Of a stretch of DNA of 64,000 nucleotides, positions 1-9,329 are shown in pieces. How positions within the stretch are numbered: position 1 is the stretch's first letter; every line of letters starts with the position of its first letter. The DNA comes from Bradyrhizobium barranii subsp. apii. Lineage in GTDB: Bacteria; Pseudomonadota; Alphaproteobacteria; Rhizobiales; Xanthobacteraceae. The DNA lies in the NCBI RefSeq assembly GCF_011516635.5, contig NZ_CP096255.1, positions 2,044,501-2,108,500 of the forward strand. The letters run 5' to 3'. Made by a program: the position numbers and the translations under genes. Below the pieces are notes generated by a model. The model saw nothing but the letters and a program-made list of their open reading frames with translations. It was not told the DNA's origin and did no database searches.

Positions 1-59
1 AGTTCTGATTCCATAGGTGTTGCGAAGCATCAAAGGGATCGAGAATGTGGACTGATATC

Positions 60-1488
60 GGGGATGTCCCGGGTTCTGTTGAATTTCTGAAGAGGTCGGC
101 GTTGCCCACCTTGAGCCGGTAGGCTCGGGGTGCTGATTCCACAAAGGAGAGCAACGCCATGACGAGAGATATCACACCGGCTGGTTGGCCGGCGACCGGG
201 GCTGTGGAGAAATCATTTGCGGAAGTGCGAGCGAGCTTCGATCGGTTCTGCCTTGCGGCAGGAATCGAGGCGCTCGGCACGATGATGGAGGCGGATGTGA
301 CAGCGGCCTGCGGGCCGCGCCACGGTCGTGATGCGGCGCGGCGGGCGCACCGTTGGGGCCGAACGCGGGGGCGGATCGGTTTCCACGGCGGCAAGATCGA
401 GGTCGATCGCCCGCGGGTCCGGGGCATGGACGGCCGCGAGGTCACGATCCCGAGCTGGGAAACGGCGGCGCAGGAGGACTGGCTCGGTCGCTGGGCGATG
501 AACCTGATGCTGATCAATGTGTCGACGCGCCGGTTCGGCCGCGCCGTCCGGCTGCCCGAGGGTGACGTGCCGGCACCGCCCGGATCGGGGATTTCGAAGT
601 CGGCGGCCTCGCGGAGGTTCGTGGCTCTGTCGGCGGCGCGGCTGGCCGACTTCATGGCTGCCGATCTGTCCGCGCTCGACCTTCTGGTGGTCCAAATCGA
701 CGGGCTGCATCTCGACGACGATCTCGTGCTGGTGGCCGCGATCGGGGTTGACGGCGAAGGCAACAAGCATCCGCTGGCGCTGGTGGAAGGGGCGACCGAG
801 AATGCAGCAACGGTTCAGGCCCTGCTGGACAACCTGGTCTCGCGCGGGCTCGACCCGACGGTGCCAAGACTGTTCATCGCCGACGGCGCGAAGGCGTTGT
901 CGAAGGCGATCCGCCGCACCTTCGGTTCGGCCGCTGCGATCCAGCGCTGCCAGATCCACAAGGCGCGCAACATCATGGAACGCCTGCCGAAAGAGCATCA
1001 TGCGGCCACCCGCCGGGTGCTGCGCCAGGCCTGGGAGCTCGATGACGCCGACAAGGCTGAAAAATTGATCCGCAATCTCGCGCGTCGACTCGACCAGCAA
1101 TGGCCCGGCGTTGCGGCCAGTATCCTCGAAGGCCTCGACGAAATCCTGACTGTCGTCCGGTTGAAGTTGCCGAAGGAGCTTCGCCGATCGCTCGCCTGTA
1201 CCAATATCGCCGAGAACATGATGGGCACCATTCGCCGCGTCACGCGCAACGTTAAACGCTGGCGGGATGCCGGTATGGCCTTGCGATGGGTCGCGGCCGG
1301 TATGATCGAGGCCAACAAGGGCTTCCGACGATTGAAGGCGCATAAGCAATTGTCGGTTCTGCGTGCGGCCCTTCAAGCTCACCACGATCGCATGACAATC
1401 AAGTCCGTTGCCCACGTCACGAGGGCTGCGTAATATTCATTCCGGCAACGTCGACCCGACGTAGTTCAACAGCGATCGGGACATCCCC
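60..1488 (+). mobile_element. IS256-family element, copy 1
   Basis: The element is 1429 bp with imperfect inverted ends that start GGGGATGTCCCG and share GCTGTTGAA-like sequence further in. The 8-bp duplication CTGATATC on both sides matches the 8-9 bp usual for IS256. The target is the fifth codon region of the IS5 type A transposase. Two more copies of the same length and coding sequence lie at 10582-12010 and 35865-37293. Confidence 0.97.
159..1433 (+). CDS. IS256-family transposase, copy 1
   Basis: The 424-residue protein is the expected size for an IS256/Mutator-type DDE transposase acting on the ends of its own element. The catalytic triad can be placed at D181 (VVQIDGLHL), D242 (FIADGAKAL) and E352 (NIAENMMG). 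The family's Cys/His motif is seen in CQIHKARNIMERLP just after the second aspartate. The start ATG follows an AAAGGAG ribosome site. The long minus-strand frame opposite it is a composition artefact. The three copies in this window encode the same protein, so transposition was recent. Confidence 0.97.
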   Translation: MTRDITPAGWPATGAVEKSFAEVRASFDRFCLAAGIEALGTMMEADVTAACGPRHGRDAARRAHRWGRTRGRIGFHGGKIEVDRPRVRGMDGREVTIPSWETAAQEDWLGRWAMNLMLINVSTRRFGRAVRLPEGDVPAPPGSGISKSAASRRFVALSAARLADFMAADLSALDLLVVQIDGLHLDDDLVLVAAIGVDGEGNKHPLALVEGATENAATVQALLDNLVSRGLDPTVPRLFIADGAKALSKAIRRTFGSAAAIQRCQIHKARNIMERLPKEHHAATRRVLRQAWELDDADKAEKLIRNLARRLDQQWPGVAASILEGLDEILTVVRLKLPKELRRSLACTNIAENMMGTIRRVTRNVKRWRDAGMALRWVAAGMIEANKGFRRLKAHKQLSVLRAALQAHHDRMTIKSVAHVTRAA

Positions 1489-2146
1489 CTGATATCACCC
1501 GGGCACAGTTTGCCCGAGAGGAGCTGCGTTTGCCAAGCGACTTGACGGATGCGGAATGGGGCGTGCTGGAGAGGTTGCTTCCTGTGCGGGCCAATCGCGG
1601 GCGGCGCCCGAAATGGAGCTATCGCGACATCGTCGAGGCAGTACTCTATCTGCTGCGCGGCGGATTGCCGTGGCGCATGCTGCCGCCCACTCTGTTTCCA
1701 CCAATGACCACGGTGCAGTACTATTTCTACCAATGGCGCGACAGCGGATTGTGGCAATCGATCAACCACGCACTCCTGATGCTGGCGCGCGAGGCGATCG
1801 GCCGGGAGGCCTCGCCGACGGCCGGCGTGATCGACAGCCAATCGGTCAAGACCACGGAAAGTGGCGGCCCTCGCGGCTACGACGCGGGAAAGAAGATCAA
1901 GGGTCGAAAGCGCCACATCGTCACCGACACCCAAGGGCTCCTGGTCGGAGCGATCGTTCACGCTGCCGACGTCCAGGATCGTGACGGCACGCCAGATGTC
2001 CTGTGCAGCATTCGCTACCGCTTCCCCTGGCTGCGCCATATCTTCGCCGATGGCGGCTATGCCGGCGAAAAGCTCAAGGCGGTGCTGGAAAAGATCGGCC
2101 GGTGGACTGTCGAGATCATCAAGCGCTCCGATTGCATGTTTCGCGG

Positions 2147-2226
2147 GATCGTGAGCACGGATTTCAGGGGATCGTGAGCAGAGATTTCAGACGATCGTGA
2201 GCACGGATTTCGCGGGATCGTGAGCA
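2147..2226 (+). repeat. IS21 left-end transposase-binding repeats
   Basis: The 11-mer GATCGTGAGCA or a one-base variant begins at 2147, 2170, 2193 and 2216, an exact 23-bp spacing. IS21-family ends are known to carry multiple internal repeats bound by IstA, which is the likely role here. Confidence 0.85.
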
Positions 2227-2305
2227 GCTTTTCAGCAACTCAGCCCGCTTCGGCCGACAACTCAACCGGCTTAGGAACTGCCTCGTCAGTGAACGAGGAA
2301 GGCCG

Positions 2306-3847
2306 ATGCCCACCCAGAGATTGTCGATGCGCCGGATCAAAGAGGTTCTCCGCTTAAAACATGTTCAAGGCTTGCCGGAGCGAGCCATCGCGCGCACCTT
2401 GGGCATCAGCAACGGCGCCGTGCACAGCTATCTACGCCGAGCCGGGGCTGCCGGGCTGAAGTGGCCGTTGCCGGCCGGAATGAGCGACGAGGACCTGGAG
2501 CTGCTGCTTTTCCCGGCGCCGAGGCCTGCGTCGCAGAGCCCCCAGCGGGCCGTTCCCGACTGGGGCTATGTCGACAAGGAGCTGCGCCGACGCAACGTGA
2601 CCCGTCGGCTGCTGTGGGACGAGTATCGCGCCACCCATCCCGATGGCTTCGGCTACACCTGGTTCTGCACGACGTACGAGGCCTGGAAGGGGCGAGCCCG
2701 GCCTTCGATGCGGCAGACGCATCTGGGCGGCGAGAAGGTTTTCGTGGATTTCGCCGGCGACACCATCGACGTCATCGATCCCTCAAACGGGGAAGTGCAG
2801 TCGATGAAGCTGTTCGTCGCGGCGATGGGCGCCTCCAACTATACCTATGCCGAGGCCTGTCCAAGCGAGGGGCTCGCCGACTGGATCCGGGTCCACATCA
2901 ATCTTTTCGCCTTCCTCGGCGGCGTGCCGACATTCGTAGTCTGCGACAATCTCAAGGCCGCCGTCACCAATCCCGACCGCCACGATCCCGGCCTCAACCG
3001 AACCTATGCCGAGATGGCGAGCCATTACGGCACGGCCATTCTCGCAGCCCGGCCGCGGCGCCCAAAAGATAAGGCAAAGGTCGAAGTTGCGGTGCAAGTC
3101 GCCCAGCGATGGATTCTGGCGCGGCTGCGCAACCAACGCTTCTTTTCGTTGGCGGAGCTGAACGCAGCCATCAAAACACTCGTCGTCGAACTCAATGCAA
3201 GGCAGATGCGCGACTTTGGCGCCAGTCGCGCCGAACTGTTCGCCGAGCTCGACAAGCCCAAGCTTACAAAGCTGCCGGACCAGGCTTACGCTTTCGCACG
3301 CTGGAAGCGATGCCGGATCGGCCCCGACTATCATATCGAGATCGATGGACACTGGTATTCCGCGCCGTATCGGCTCATCCGTGAGCTTGTCGACGCACGC
3401 ATCGATGACAGAACGGTCGAGATCTTCCACAACGGCCGCAGGATCGCCAGCCACGCCCGCGCGCCCAACCGGCGGGGCCACACCACCATCGCCGACCATA
3501 TGCCCAGCGCCCATCGGCGCTACGGTCAATGGACGCCCGCCGGAGTGATCGTCGCCGGCGAGCGGATCGGTCCGTCGACCGCCGCCTTCTTCCAGGCCGT
3601 GATCGCGGCCCGGCCGCATCCCGAGCAAGGCTTTCGCACCTGCCTCGGCATTCTGTCACTGGTCAAAAGCTACAGCGCGGAGCGCGTCGAAGCGGCCTGC
3701 CGGCGCGGCATTCTGATCAAGGCGCGATCCGTCGCCTCGATCCGCTCCATCCTCCAGAACGGTCTGGATCGTACCTTTCTCGACGAGCCCTCCGAACACC
3801 AACCCCTGCGCCACGGCAACATCCGCGGCCGCGATTATTTTCACTGA
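2306..3847 (+). CDS. istA: IS21 transposase IstA
   Basis: The 513-residue protein starts with a helix-turn-helix (about residues 5-45, with ERAIARTLGISNGAVHSYLR), followed by a DDE integrase core: VFVDFAGDT (first Asp), FVVCDNLKAAV (second Asp) and PKDKAKVEVAVQ (Glu). The C-terminal part is the Mu-type domain usual in the family. It catalyses strand transfer of the IS21 ends together with IstB. The istB start lies 16 bp downstream, so the pair is co-transcribed. The frame is full length and looks functional. Confidence 0.97.
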   Translation: MPTQRLSMRRIKEVLRLKHVQGLPERAIARTLGISNGAVHSYLRRAGAAGLKWPLPAGMSDEDLELLLFPAPRPASQSPQRAVPDWGYVDKELRRRNVTRRLLWDEYRATHPDGFGYTWFCTTYEAWKGRARPSMRQTHLGGEKVFVDFAGDTIDVIDPSNGEVQSMKLFVAAMGASNYTYAEACPSEGLADWIRVHINLFAFLGGVPTFVVCDNLKAAVTNPDRHDPGLNRTYAEMASHYGTAILAARPRRPKDKAKVEVAVQVAQRWILARLRNQRFFSLAELNAAIKTLVVELNARQMRDFGASRAELFAELDKPKLTKLPDQAYAFARWKRCRIGPDYHIEIDGHWYSAPYRLIRELVDARIDDRTVEIFHNGRRIASHARAPNRRGHTTIADHMPSAHRRYGQWTPAGVIVAGERIGPSTAAFFQAVIAARPHPEQGFRTCLGILSLVKSYSAERVEAACRRGILIKARSVASIRSILQNGLDRTFLDEPSEHQPLRHGNIRGRDYFH

Positions 3848-3863
3848 AGCCAAGGAGACCTGT

Positions 3864-4625
3864 ATGCTCAACCATCCCACCCACGAACGCCTGATCGAGC
3901 TCGGCTTGAGCGGCATGGCCAAGGCCTTCGAGGAGCAGCGACGATCGCCTGATCTCGAAGCCTTGCCGTTCGAAGATCGCATCGGCCTGCTGGTCGACCG
4001 GGAAGCGGCGGAACGCGACACCAGGCGGCTCACCACGCGCCTCAAGCTGGCCTCGCTCCGCCAGAATGCCTGCGTGGAGGACGTCGATTTGCGCACGCCG
4101 CGGGGTATCGACCGGGCCGTCTTCGCCAAGCTCGCCAGCGGCGACTGGATCGATCGCCACGAGAATTTGCTCATAACCGGGGCGACCGGATTGGGCAAAA
4201 GTTGGTTAGCCTGTGCCCTCGGCCACAAGGCCTGCCGAGATAATCGCTCGGTCCTCTATCACCGCGTCCCAAGATTGTTCGAAGCGTTGGGGCTCGCGCG
4301 GGGCGATGGACGTTATGCCCGCTTGCTCAAAACCCTTGGCCGCGCCCAGGTTCTGATTTTGGATGATTGGGGATTGTCGGTGCTCACCGCTGCCGAGCGG
4401 CGCGATCTACTGGAAATCCTTGACGATCGCCATGGCCGCTCCTCCACCATCGTAACCAGCCAACTCCCTGTGGACACATGGCACGAAGTTATCGGAGATC
4501 CCACGCTAGGCGACGCGATTCTGGATCGCCTCGTCCACAACGCTCACCGCCTCCAGCTTGCTGGCGAAAGCATGCGAAAACGCAACGCCAAAACCATCAC
4601 CCTTGACGAGCAGCCAGAACGCTGA
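3864..4625 (+). CDS. istB: IS21 helper ATPase IstB
   Basis: The 253-residue AAA+ ATPase has Walker A GATGLGKSW (near residue 105) and Walker B VLILDDWGL (near 165). This is the DnaC-like helper that assembles on DNA and directs target choice for IstA. The start follows AAGGAGACC at good spacing. The length is normal for the family and nothing is missing. Confidence 0.97.
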   Translation: MLNHPTHERLIELGLSGMAKAFEEQRRSPDLEALPFEDRIGLLVDREAAERDTRRLTTRLKLASLRQNACVEDVDLRTPRGIDRAVFAKLASGDWIDRHENLLITGATGLGKSWLACALGHKACRDNRSVLYHRVPRLFEALGLARGDGRYARLLKTLGRAQVLILDDWGLSVLTAAERRDLLEILDDRHGRSSTIVTSQLPVDTWHEVIGDPTLGDAILDRLVHNAHRLQLAGESMRKRNAKTITLDEQPER

Positions 4626-4654
4626 CCCTATCACCGCCTCGGCCGGAGCGAGGC

Positions 4655-4711
4655 TGCTCACGATCGTCTGAATTCGGCGCTCATGATCGCGCGAAATCGC
4701 TGCTCACGATC
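4655..4711 (-). repeat. IS21 right-end transposase-binding repeats
   Basis: Inverted copies of the left-end motif occur as TGCTCACGATC at 4655 and 4701 and a degenerate CGCTCATGATC at 4678. They keep the 23-bp spacing seen at the left end, and their orientation is opposite, as expected for paired transposon ends. Confidence 0.82.
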
Positions 4712-4975
4712 ACTGAAATATGCACTCCGATGCCGCACAGGGCTTCGAGGTGCTTCCGCGCCGCTGGGTGGTCGAACGAACCTTCGCCTGGCTCGGCCGC
4801 AACCGCAGATTGGCCAAGGACTTCGAGCGAACCATCGAAAGCGCAACTGCCTGGCTCTTCCTCGCCTCTGTCCAACTCATGACAAGGCGCATCGCAGCGA
4901 TAAAAACAGCAATGCAATTTTGAGTCAGGCTCTTAGGAATGTGGGAGAGCCGTAAGCGGGAGTTTGGGCGATCCG

Positions 4976-5928
4976 ATGCTCCGGTCAGCGACATTAATCT
5001 CATACCCCGTGGGGACCGATCAGGGAGGTGATACGAGAACCGTTTCGTATCGCCCTCCCCTTGGCCTGCTGTTGGTTGCTGATCGGCTGGAAGCTTTGAA
5101 CGTCAAGGTGAGGATCGTAGACCTCGCCTTGGAATGGGTTAAGTATCAAGACCTTTCTCAGAGAGAGCTCTCGTTTGCGGCGACTATTGCAGAGTCGCTA
5201 GCTCAGCACGACTCCGCCTTTTTCGGGTTCAGCAGTATAGCAGGCACGATGCCTCTCAGCGTTCGAATTGCTCAACTGCTTCGACCGCACATTCGAAAAC
5301 GAGCGCAGATTGGATTTGGCGGTCCGGGGGCATCCTCTGTTGCGACAGAGTTGTTGCGGTACGTTGAGGAGATCGATTTTGTCCTATCTGGGGAAGTTGA
5401 AGGATCACTAGCGGAATTTGTTCGCCTATACGGGACGCCCGAGCTGCAACAATGTCCTAATCTGGTGTGGCGCGACCAAAGGGACGGGCGTAACGAGATC
5501 ATTTGCAATCAAAGCGCGCCTTTACCGGACGACTTTCCTCAGCCGAATTTGAAACGGTGGTCATACGATGTAGGTTTGCCGGTTCTGCCGATTGAGCTTG
5601 GACGCGGATGCCCGTACGCTTGTCAGTTTTGTTCGACAAAGGATTTTTTTGGACGAGCTTACCGGCTAAAGCCGGTATCGACCTTACTCTCTGAGCTGAA
5701 GTCGTTGCTTGGTGACTCCTCGTCACCTATCGGGCTCGAGTTTGTCCATGACCTGTTTACGGTGAACCGCAAACTGGTTCTAAACATATGCAACGCCATT
5801 ATATCCAGCGGACTACAATTTTCATGGAGCTGCTCTTCTCATATAAACTGCTCATCACCTGAGCTCATTGAGCACATGGCCAGGGCAGGGTGCCGGTCTA
5901 TTTTCTTTGGAATCGAGTCTGGTTCTAA
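4976..5928 (+). pseudogene. B12-binding radical SAM protein, N-terminal part (split by three IS)
   Basis: This 5' part encodes a cobalamin-binding-type N-terminal domain (RPPLGLLLVADRLEALNVKV, about residues 20-40) and the radical SAM iron-sulfur motif CPYACQFC, with cysteines at 212, 216 and 219. The family uses S-adenosylmethionine and often B12 for methylation or rearrangement of unactivated carbons. ATG 4976 is preferred, with AGCGGGAG about 13 bp upstream; a TTG at 4964 is possible. The frame breaks after codon TCT at an IS insertion in CTAA and resumes at 9333. Joining the parts restores the frame as GSKKMQRQIRKN, giving about 658 residues. The substrate is unknown; the next genes suggest a natural product. 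Confidence 0.88.
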
Positions 5929-7454
5929 TCTTACTGCGTCATAAATTTCGATAGCCACTTTGACTTGAGAGTGCCCTGATGCAACAAGGGCATCGAGATA
6001 GTGTGACGACGAGCGCAGCGCTCAATCTTCGTCGGACGGTCGCAATCGAATTCGGAACGTGTCGTTCAGGCCGCAATGGCGGATCCCCTCGGCCGATAGG
6101 TTGCGGGAATAGCAGCTTCCTTGAAGATTTTGGTGGAGGCTGCTTCTGAGGGGGGAATCGTCTCTCGCTCGGAGACTAGAAAACCGTAGGCGGCAATGCA
6201 CAATGTTGCGTGGTGGTGGAAGCCACGCCAGCTTCGTCCCTCGAAGTGACCAAGGCCAACCTCCTGTTTGAGTTCGTGGTAGTCGCGCTCGATGCGCCAG
6301 CGCAGCTTGGCAATATCGACCAGCTGACGAAATCCAATGTTGGCTGCAAGCGTTGAAAACCAATATTTGGTTGGTGCTGCCTCGCCCTCTGGCCACTCGA
6401 TCAGCAGCCATTCCTCGGGCCGGCTTTCGGCGAGCCAGTAATCTCGATGTGCCGGACGGACGCGCACACGGGCAAACCGCGAAGACAACGGTTCTGCCGT
6501 ACCCTCACGCCACGTGATCTTGTGCCAAGCATGTGCTGGCAGACCGATCGCAAGCTTCTTGACCGAAATCGGTCGGTGTTTGCTGTCACGCCGTAGCAGT
6601 TTCGGAGGTCGTCCGTTCCCCGACCATGCCTTCGGCGGCCGCGGTCCGGTTCCGGGCGCCCATACCGAGGTTTGTGGCAAGATGCCGGCCACGTAGCTCA
6701 GGCCCAGTTCGGTAATACTCCCACGCAGAGCGGTGTCGGTGCCGTAGCCGGCGTCCATCAGGACCACGCCGCGCGGCAAGCCCACCGCACAGGCCCAGCG
6801 CAAATGATCAAGTGCAATTGCCGGCTTGGTCTTGAAGGTGATTTCCTTGGGGACTCCGGCTTTGCGCCGACGTGTACGGTCCGTCACCCACTCCTTTGGG
6901 AGATAGAGCCGATAGGCCACCGGCAAGCTCGCATGATGGTTCGCAAGCGAAAGAGATACGGCCACCTGACAATTGTCTTGCTTGCCCAACTGGCCGCAAT
7001 ATTGCCGCGCAACGCCGACTGAATGCCGCCCCTTCTTGGGAAAGCCCGTATCATCAATGATCCACGCTTCGATCGGCCCGCAGCGTTCGATGCCCGGCAG
7101 CACTAACTCACGGACCTTGGCCAACACCTGCTGATCCGACCAGTCACCTTGACCGACTAAATGCAACAACGACTGATGTTGCGCTGCTGTCCGCTCAGGT
7201 GCCGTGATTGCCGCCATCGGCTCGACGCTCTTGCGATCGCATGGCATCATCAGCCCGGTACAGTAGTCGCGCAGCGGTTTGGCGCGTCCTGCATGGCCGA
7301 TCACACTCGCAAGGCCCTCAATATATGCCGAAAACCGCGACGCTACGTCTCCCGATTTTGTCAGACTCATCTCAGCCCCCGCATGACGAAAAGTGAGTCT
7401 TCTCAAATATATGATTCCTGTCGACAAGGGCCGCGACACTCTGACTCAGTAAGA
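5929..7454 (-). mobile_element. IS701-family element in the radical SAM gene
   Basis: The element is 1526 bp. Its ends TCTTACTGCGTCA and TGACTCAGTAAGA form an inverted repeat. CTAA precedes it (5925-5928) and follows it (7455-7458), the 4-bp YTAR-type duplication typical of IS701. Its right-hand CTAA was later used by the two IS5-family elements that follow directly. Confidence 0.93.
6066..7370 (-). CDS. IS701-family transposase
   Basis: The DDE transposase of about 434 residues starts at MSLTKSG after a purine-rich GGGGGCTGAG. An in-frame ATG 23 codons upstream would give 457 residues, but the shorter start fits the family better. Catalytic positions are visible in WIIDDTGFPKKG (Asp), VLMDAGYG (Asp) and RWRIERDYHELKQEVGLGHFEG (Glu, with the conserved basic and aromatic surround). 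The frame is complete. No second copy is present in the window. Confidence 0.94.
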   Translation of the reverse strand: MSLTKSGDVASRFSAYIEGLASVIGHAGRAKPLRDYCTGLMMPCDRKSVEPMAAITAPERTAAQHQSLLHLVGQGDWSDQQVLAKVRELVLPGIERCGPIEAWIIDDTGFPKKGRHSVGVARQYCGQLGKQDNCQVAVSLSLANHHASLPVAYRLYLPKEWVTDRTRRRKAGVPKEITFKTKPAIALDHLRWACAVGLPRGVVLMDAGYGTDTALRGSITELGLSYVAGILPQTSVWAPGTGPRPPKAWSGNGRPPKLLRRDSKHRPISVKKLAIGLPAHAWHKITWREGTAEPLSSRFARVRVRPAHRDYWLAESRPEEWLLIEWPEGEAAPTKYWFSTLAANIGFRQLVDIAKLRWRIERDYHELKQEVGLGHFEGRSWRGFHHHATLCIAAYGFLVSERETIPPSEAASTKIFKEAAIPATYRPRGSAIAA

Positions 7455-7475
7455 CTAAGAGTCTGTCCGGAAAGA

Positions 7476-8311
7476 TTACCTTGGATTGCATAGCTTTCGC
7501 AGCATGAGTCGGATGGAGGCCAGCTTGAGAAAGGCGAGCGCCCTGTGATTGAAGCATTCCCAATCTTTGGACAGTCTTCGGCATCGCCCGAGCCAGGCAA
7601 AGGTACGCTCGACGATCCAGCGTTTGGGCAAGACGACGAAACGGTGAGCCTGATCGGAGCGTTTGACGATTTCGAGGTTCACGCGCTTCAGAGCGCTACG
7701 CAGCCCCTTCTGGAAATGTGGCCCTTGATATCCGCCGTCGGCGTAGAGCTTCAGAAGAAAGGGATAGAGGCCGAACAACGTTGCCATCAGGAGCACGCCG
7801 CCGTCGCGATCCTGGATGTCCGCCGCATGCACGATGGCGTGCATCAAGAGGCCTTGCGTGTCGACGAGAATGTGCCGCTTCTTGCCCTTGATCTTCTTGC
7901 CCGCGTCGTAGCCATGGAGATCATGAGGCCCCCTTTTTCAGCGCTTTTCACGCTCTGGCTATCGATGATGGCGGCGGTGGGAGAAGCCTCGCGCTCGGCC
8001 CTTTCGCGACATTCGACATAGAGGGCGTGATGAATTTTATCGAGCGTGCCGTTCCAGCTCCACAGATCGAAGTAGCCATACAGCGTCGAGCGCGGCGGCA
8101 GGTCCTTGGGGATCGCGCGCCACTGGCAACCTGTGCTCAGGATGTACATCAGCCCGTTGGCAATCTCGCGCAGGTCCACCGTACGCTTGTTGCCGCCGCG
8201 CTTGGCCGGCGGGATGCGAGGCGCGATCAGCGCCCACTCCTCGTCGGTCAAGTCGCTCGGATAGCGCAGGCGGCTGCGGTCGTAGCGTGCACGGTTCTCG
8301 GTAGTCCACAT
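7476..8311 (-). CDS. IS5 type B transposase, two overlapping frames (orfA/orfB)
   Basis: orfA (7844-8311, 155 residues) encodes the N-terminal domain through the first catalytic Asp in IIDSQSVKS. orfB (7476-7847, 123 residues) carries the second Asp (LYADGGYQG) and the Glu region ([23 protein letters not shown]). The expected joining peptide, LHGYDAGKKIKGKKRHI, is in the -1 frame relative to orfA. Frames meet at a run of five A and five G (7929-7938 on this strand). The same arrangement in all three copies points to a -1 frameshift or slippage that yields the fusion transposase, as known for other IS5-family members. The alternative is a fixed defect complemented in trans. Confidence 0.9.
7929..7938 (-). 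promoter_or_regulatory. Putative -1 frameshift or slippage site in IS5 type B
   Basis: On the coding strand the run is AAAAAGGGGG, at the only place where orfA and orfB can be joined in the -1 frame before the orfA-specific tail. The same run is at 32881-32890 and 35297-35306 in the other copies. It is not a textbook X XXY YYZ heptamer, so transcriptional slippage is an equal option. Confidence 0.55.
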
Positions 8312-8397
8312 TGGCGGCGCGTCCCCATCGAATCAGGCCGCTCACCTTGAATCACAACCGATTCATTCGACTCAACATGTTTTGGAACAGGCACTAA

Positions 8398-9329
8398 GTG
8401 TCCGACCGAAAAATAAGTTGAGTGATATCAGCGAGTTCTGATTCCATCGGTGTTGCGAAGCATCAAAGGGATCGAGAATGTGGACTGATATCACCCGGGC
8501 ACAGTTTGCCCGAGAGGAGCTGCGTTTGCCAAGCGACTTGACGGATGCGGAATGGGGCGTGCTGGAGAGGTTGCTTCCTGTGCGGGCCAAGCGCGGGCGG
8601 CGCCCGAAATGGAGCTATCGCGACATCGTCGAGGCAATACTCTATCTGCTGCGCGGCGGATTGCCGTGGCGCATGCTGCCGCCCACTCTGTTTCCACCAA
8701 TGACCACGGTGCAGTACTATTTCTACCAATGGCGCGACAGCGGATTGTGGCAATCGATCAACCACGCACTCCTGATGCTGGCGCGCGAGGCGATCGGCCG
8801 GGAGGCCTCGCCGACGGCCGGCGTGATCGACAGCCAATCGGTCAAGACCACGGAAAGTGGCGGCCCTCGCGGCTACGACGCGGGAAAGAAGATCAAGGGT
8901 CGAAAGCGCCACATCGTCACCGACACCCAAGGGCTCCTGGTCGGAGCGATCGTTCACGCTGCCGACGTCCAGGATCGTGACGGCACGCCAGATGTCCTGT
9001 GCAGCATTCGCTACCGCTTCCCCTGGCTGCGCCATATCTTCGCCGATGGCGGCTATGCCGGCGAAAAGCTCAAGGCGGTGCTGGAAAAGATCGGCCGGTG
9101 GACTGTCGAGATCATCAAGCGCTCCGATGCCGCACAGGGCTTCGAGGTGCTTCCGCGCCGCTGGGTGGTCGAACGAACCTTCGCCTGGCTCGGCCGCAAC
9201 CGCAGATTGGCCAAGGACTTCGAGCGAACCATCGAAAGCGCAACTGCCTGGCTCTTCCTCGCCTCTGTCCAACTCATGACAAGGCGCATCGCAGCGATAA
9301 AAACAGCAATGCAATTTTGAGTCAGGCTC
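8398..9329 (+). mobile_element. IS5-family element type A, copy 2 (intact)
   Basis: The element is 932 bp. Inverted ends are GTGTCCGACCGAAAAA and GAGCCTGACTCAAAAT. TAA lies on both sides (8395-8397 and 9330-9332), a TNA duplication. It is the third of three elements stacked at one CTAA site in the radical SAM gene. It served as reference to define the broken copy at the window start. Confidence 0.94.
8478..9320 (+). CDS. IS5-family transposase, type A (intact)
   Basis: The single-frame 280-residue DDE transposase has the catalytic blocks VIDSQSVKTTESGG (Asp), IFADGGYAGE (Asp) and [18 protein letters not shown] (Glu, Y/R-type surround). Its N-terminal region LPSDLTDAEWGVLERLLP is the usual IS5 DUF4096-type start. 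Unlike type B, it needs no frameshift, although the two proteins are clearly related. The frame is complete and presumably active. Confidence 0.96.
   Translation: MWTDITRAQFAREELRLPSDLTDAEWGVLERLLPVRAKRGRRPKWSYRDIVEAILYLLRGGLPWRMLPPTLFPPMTTVQYYFYQWRDSGLWQSINHALLMLAREAIGREASPTAGVIDSQSVKTTESGGPRGYDAGKKIKGRKRHIVTDTQGLLVGAIVHAADVQDRDGTPDVLCSIRYRFPWLRHIFADGGYAGEKLKAVLEKIGRWTVEIIKRSDAAQGFEVLPRRWVVERTFAWLGRNRRLAKDFERTIESATAWLFLASVQLMTRRIAAIKTAMQF

Larger units (their letters stand above)
2133..4724 (+). mobile_element. IS21-family element inserted in IS5 type A
   Basis: The element is 2592 bp, starts TGCATGTTTC and ends GAAATATGCA, so the tips form an inverted repeat. The target duplication is CTCCGAT (7 bp), within the range known for IS21. 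It carries istA and istB in the standard order, with regularly spaced short repeats inside both ends. No other copy lies in this window. Confidence 0.96.
45..4923 (+). pseudogene. IS5 type A transposase, split into three pieces
   Basis: The reading frame of the 280-residue DDE transposase starts at 45, breaks at the IS256 insertion after five codons, resumes at 1497-2132 and finishes at 4732-4923 after the IS21. The middle piece keeps the first two catalytic aspartates (in VIDSQSVK and FADGGYAG) and the last piece keeps the glutamate region ([13 protein letters not shown]). A few residues differ from the intact copy, for example AN instead of AK before RGRRPKW, so the copy is not the direct parent of the one at 8398. 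It is inactive as it stands. Confidence 0.92.
1..4932 (+). mobile_element. IS5-family element type A, copy 1, split by IS256 and IS21
   Basis: Aligning with the intact copy at 8398-9329 shows that the window opens 36 bases inside this element. Its right end is GGCTC at 4932, followed by TTA, the expected 3-bp target duplication; the left flank is outside the window. Two later insertions interrupt it: an IS256 at 60-1488 with 8-bp duplication CTGATATC (52-59 and 1489-1496), and an IS21 at 2133-4724 with 7-bp duplication CTCCGAT (2126-2132 and 4725-4731). Subtracting both leaves exactly the 932 bp of the intact copy. The element ends 43 bp before the radical SAM gene and probably separates that gene from its promoter. 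Confidence 0.93.
7459..8394 (-). mobile_element. IS5-family element type B, copy 1
   Basis: The element is 936 bp. Its imperfect inverted ends read GAGTCTGTCCGGAAA and GTGCCTGTTCCAAAA. The TAA on both sides (7456-7458 and 8395-8397) is the TNA duplication of the IS1031 group of IS5. It inserted into the CTAA already duplicated by the neighbouring IS701. Relative to copies 2 and 3, this right end has one base change (CAGGCAC for CAGACAC). Confidence 0.93.

Noticed and set aside
213..1415. Long minus-strand ORF (400 codons) opposite the IS256 transposase, repeated in all three copies
   Set aside because: It is an antisense frame of a GC-rich gene; the plus frame has the DDE motifs and ribosome site.
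2147..2226. Regular short repeats that could suggest a CRISPR array
   Set aside because: They are IS21 end motifs with a matching inverted set at the other end; no repeat-spacer structure or cas genes.
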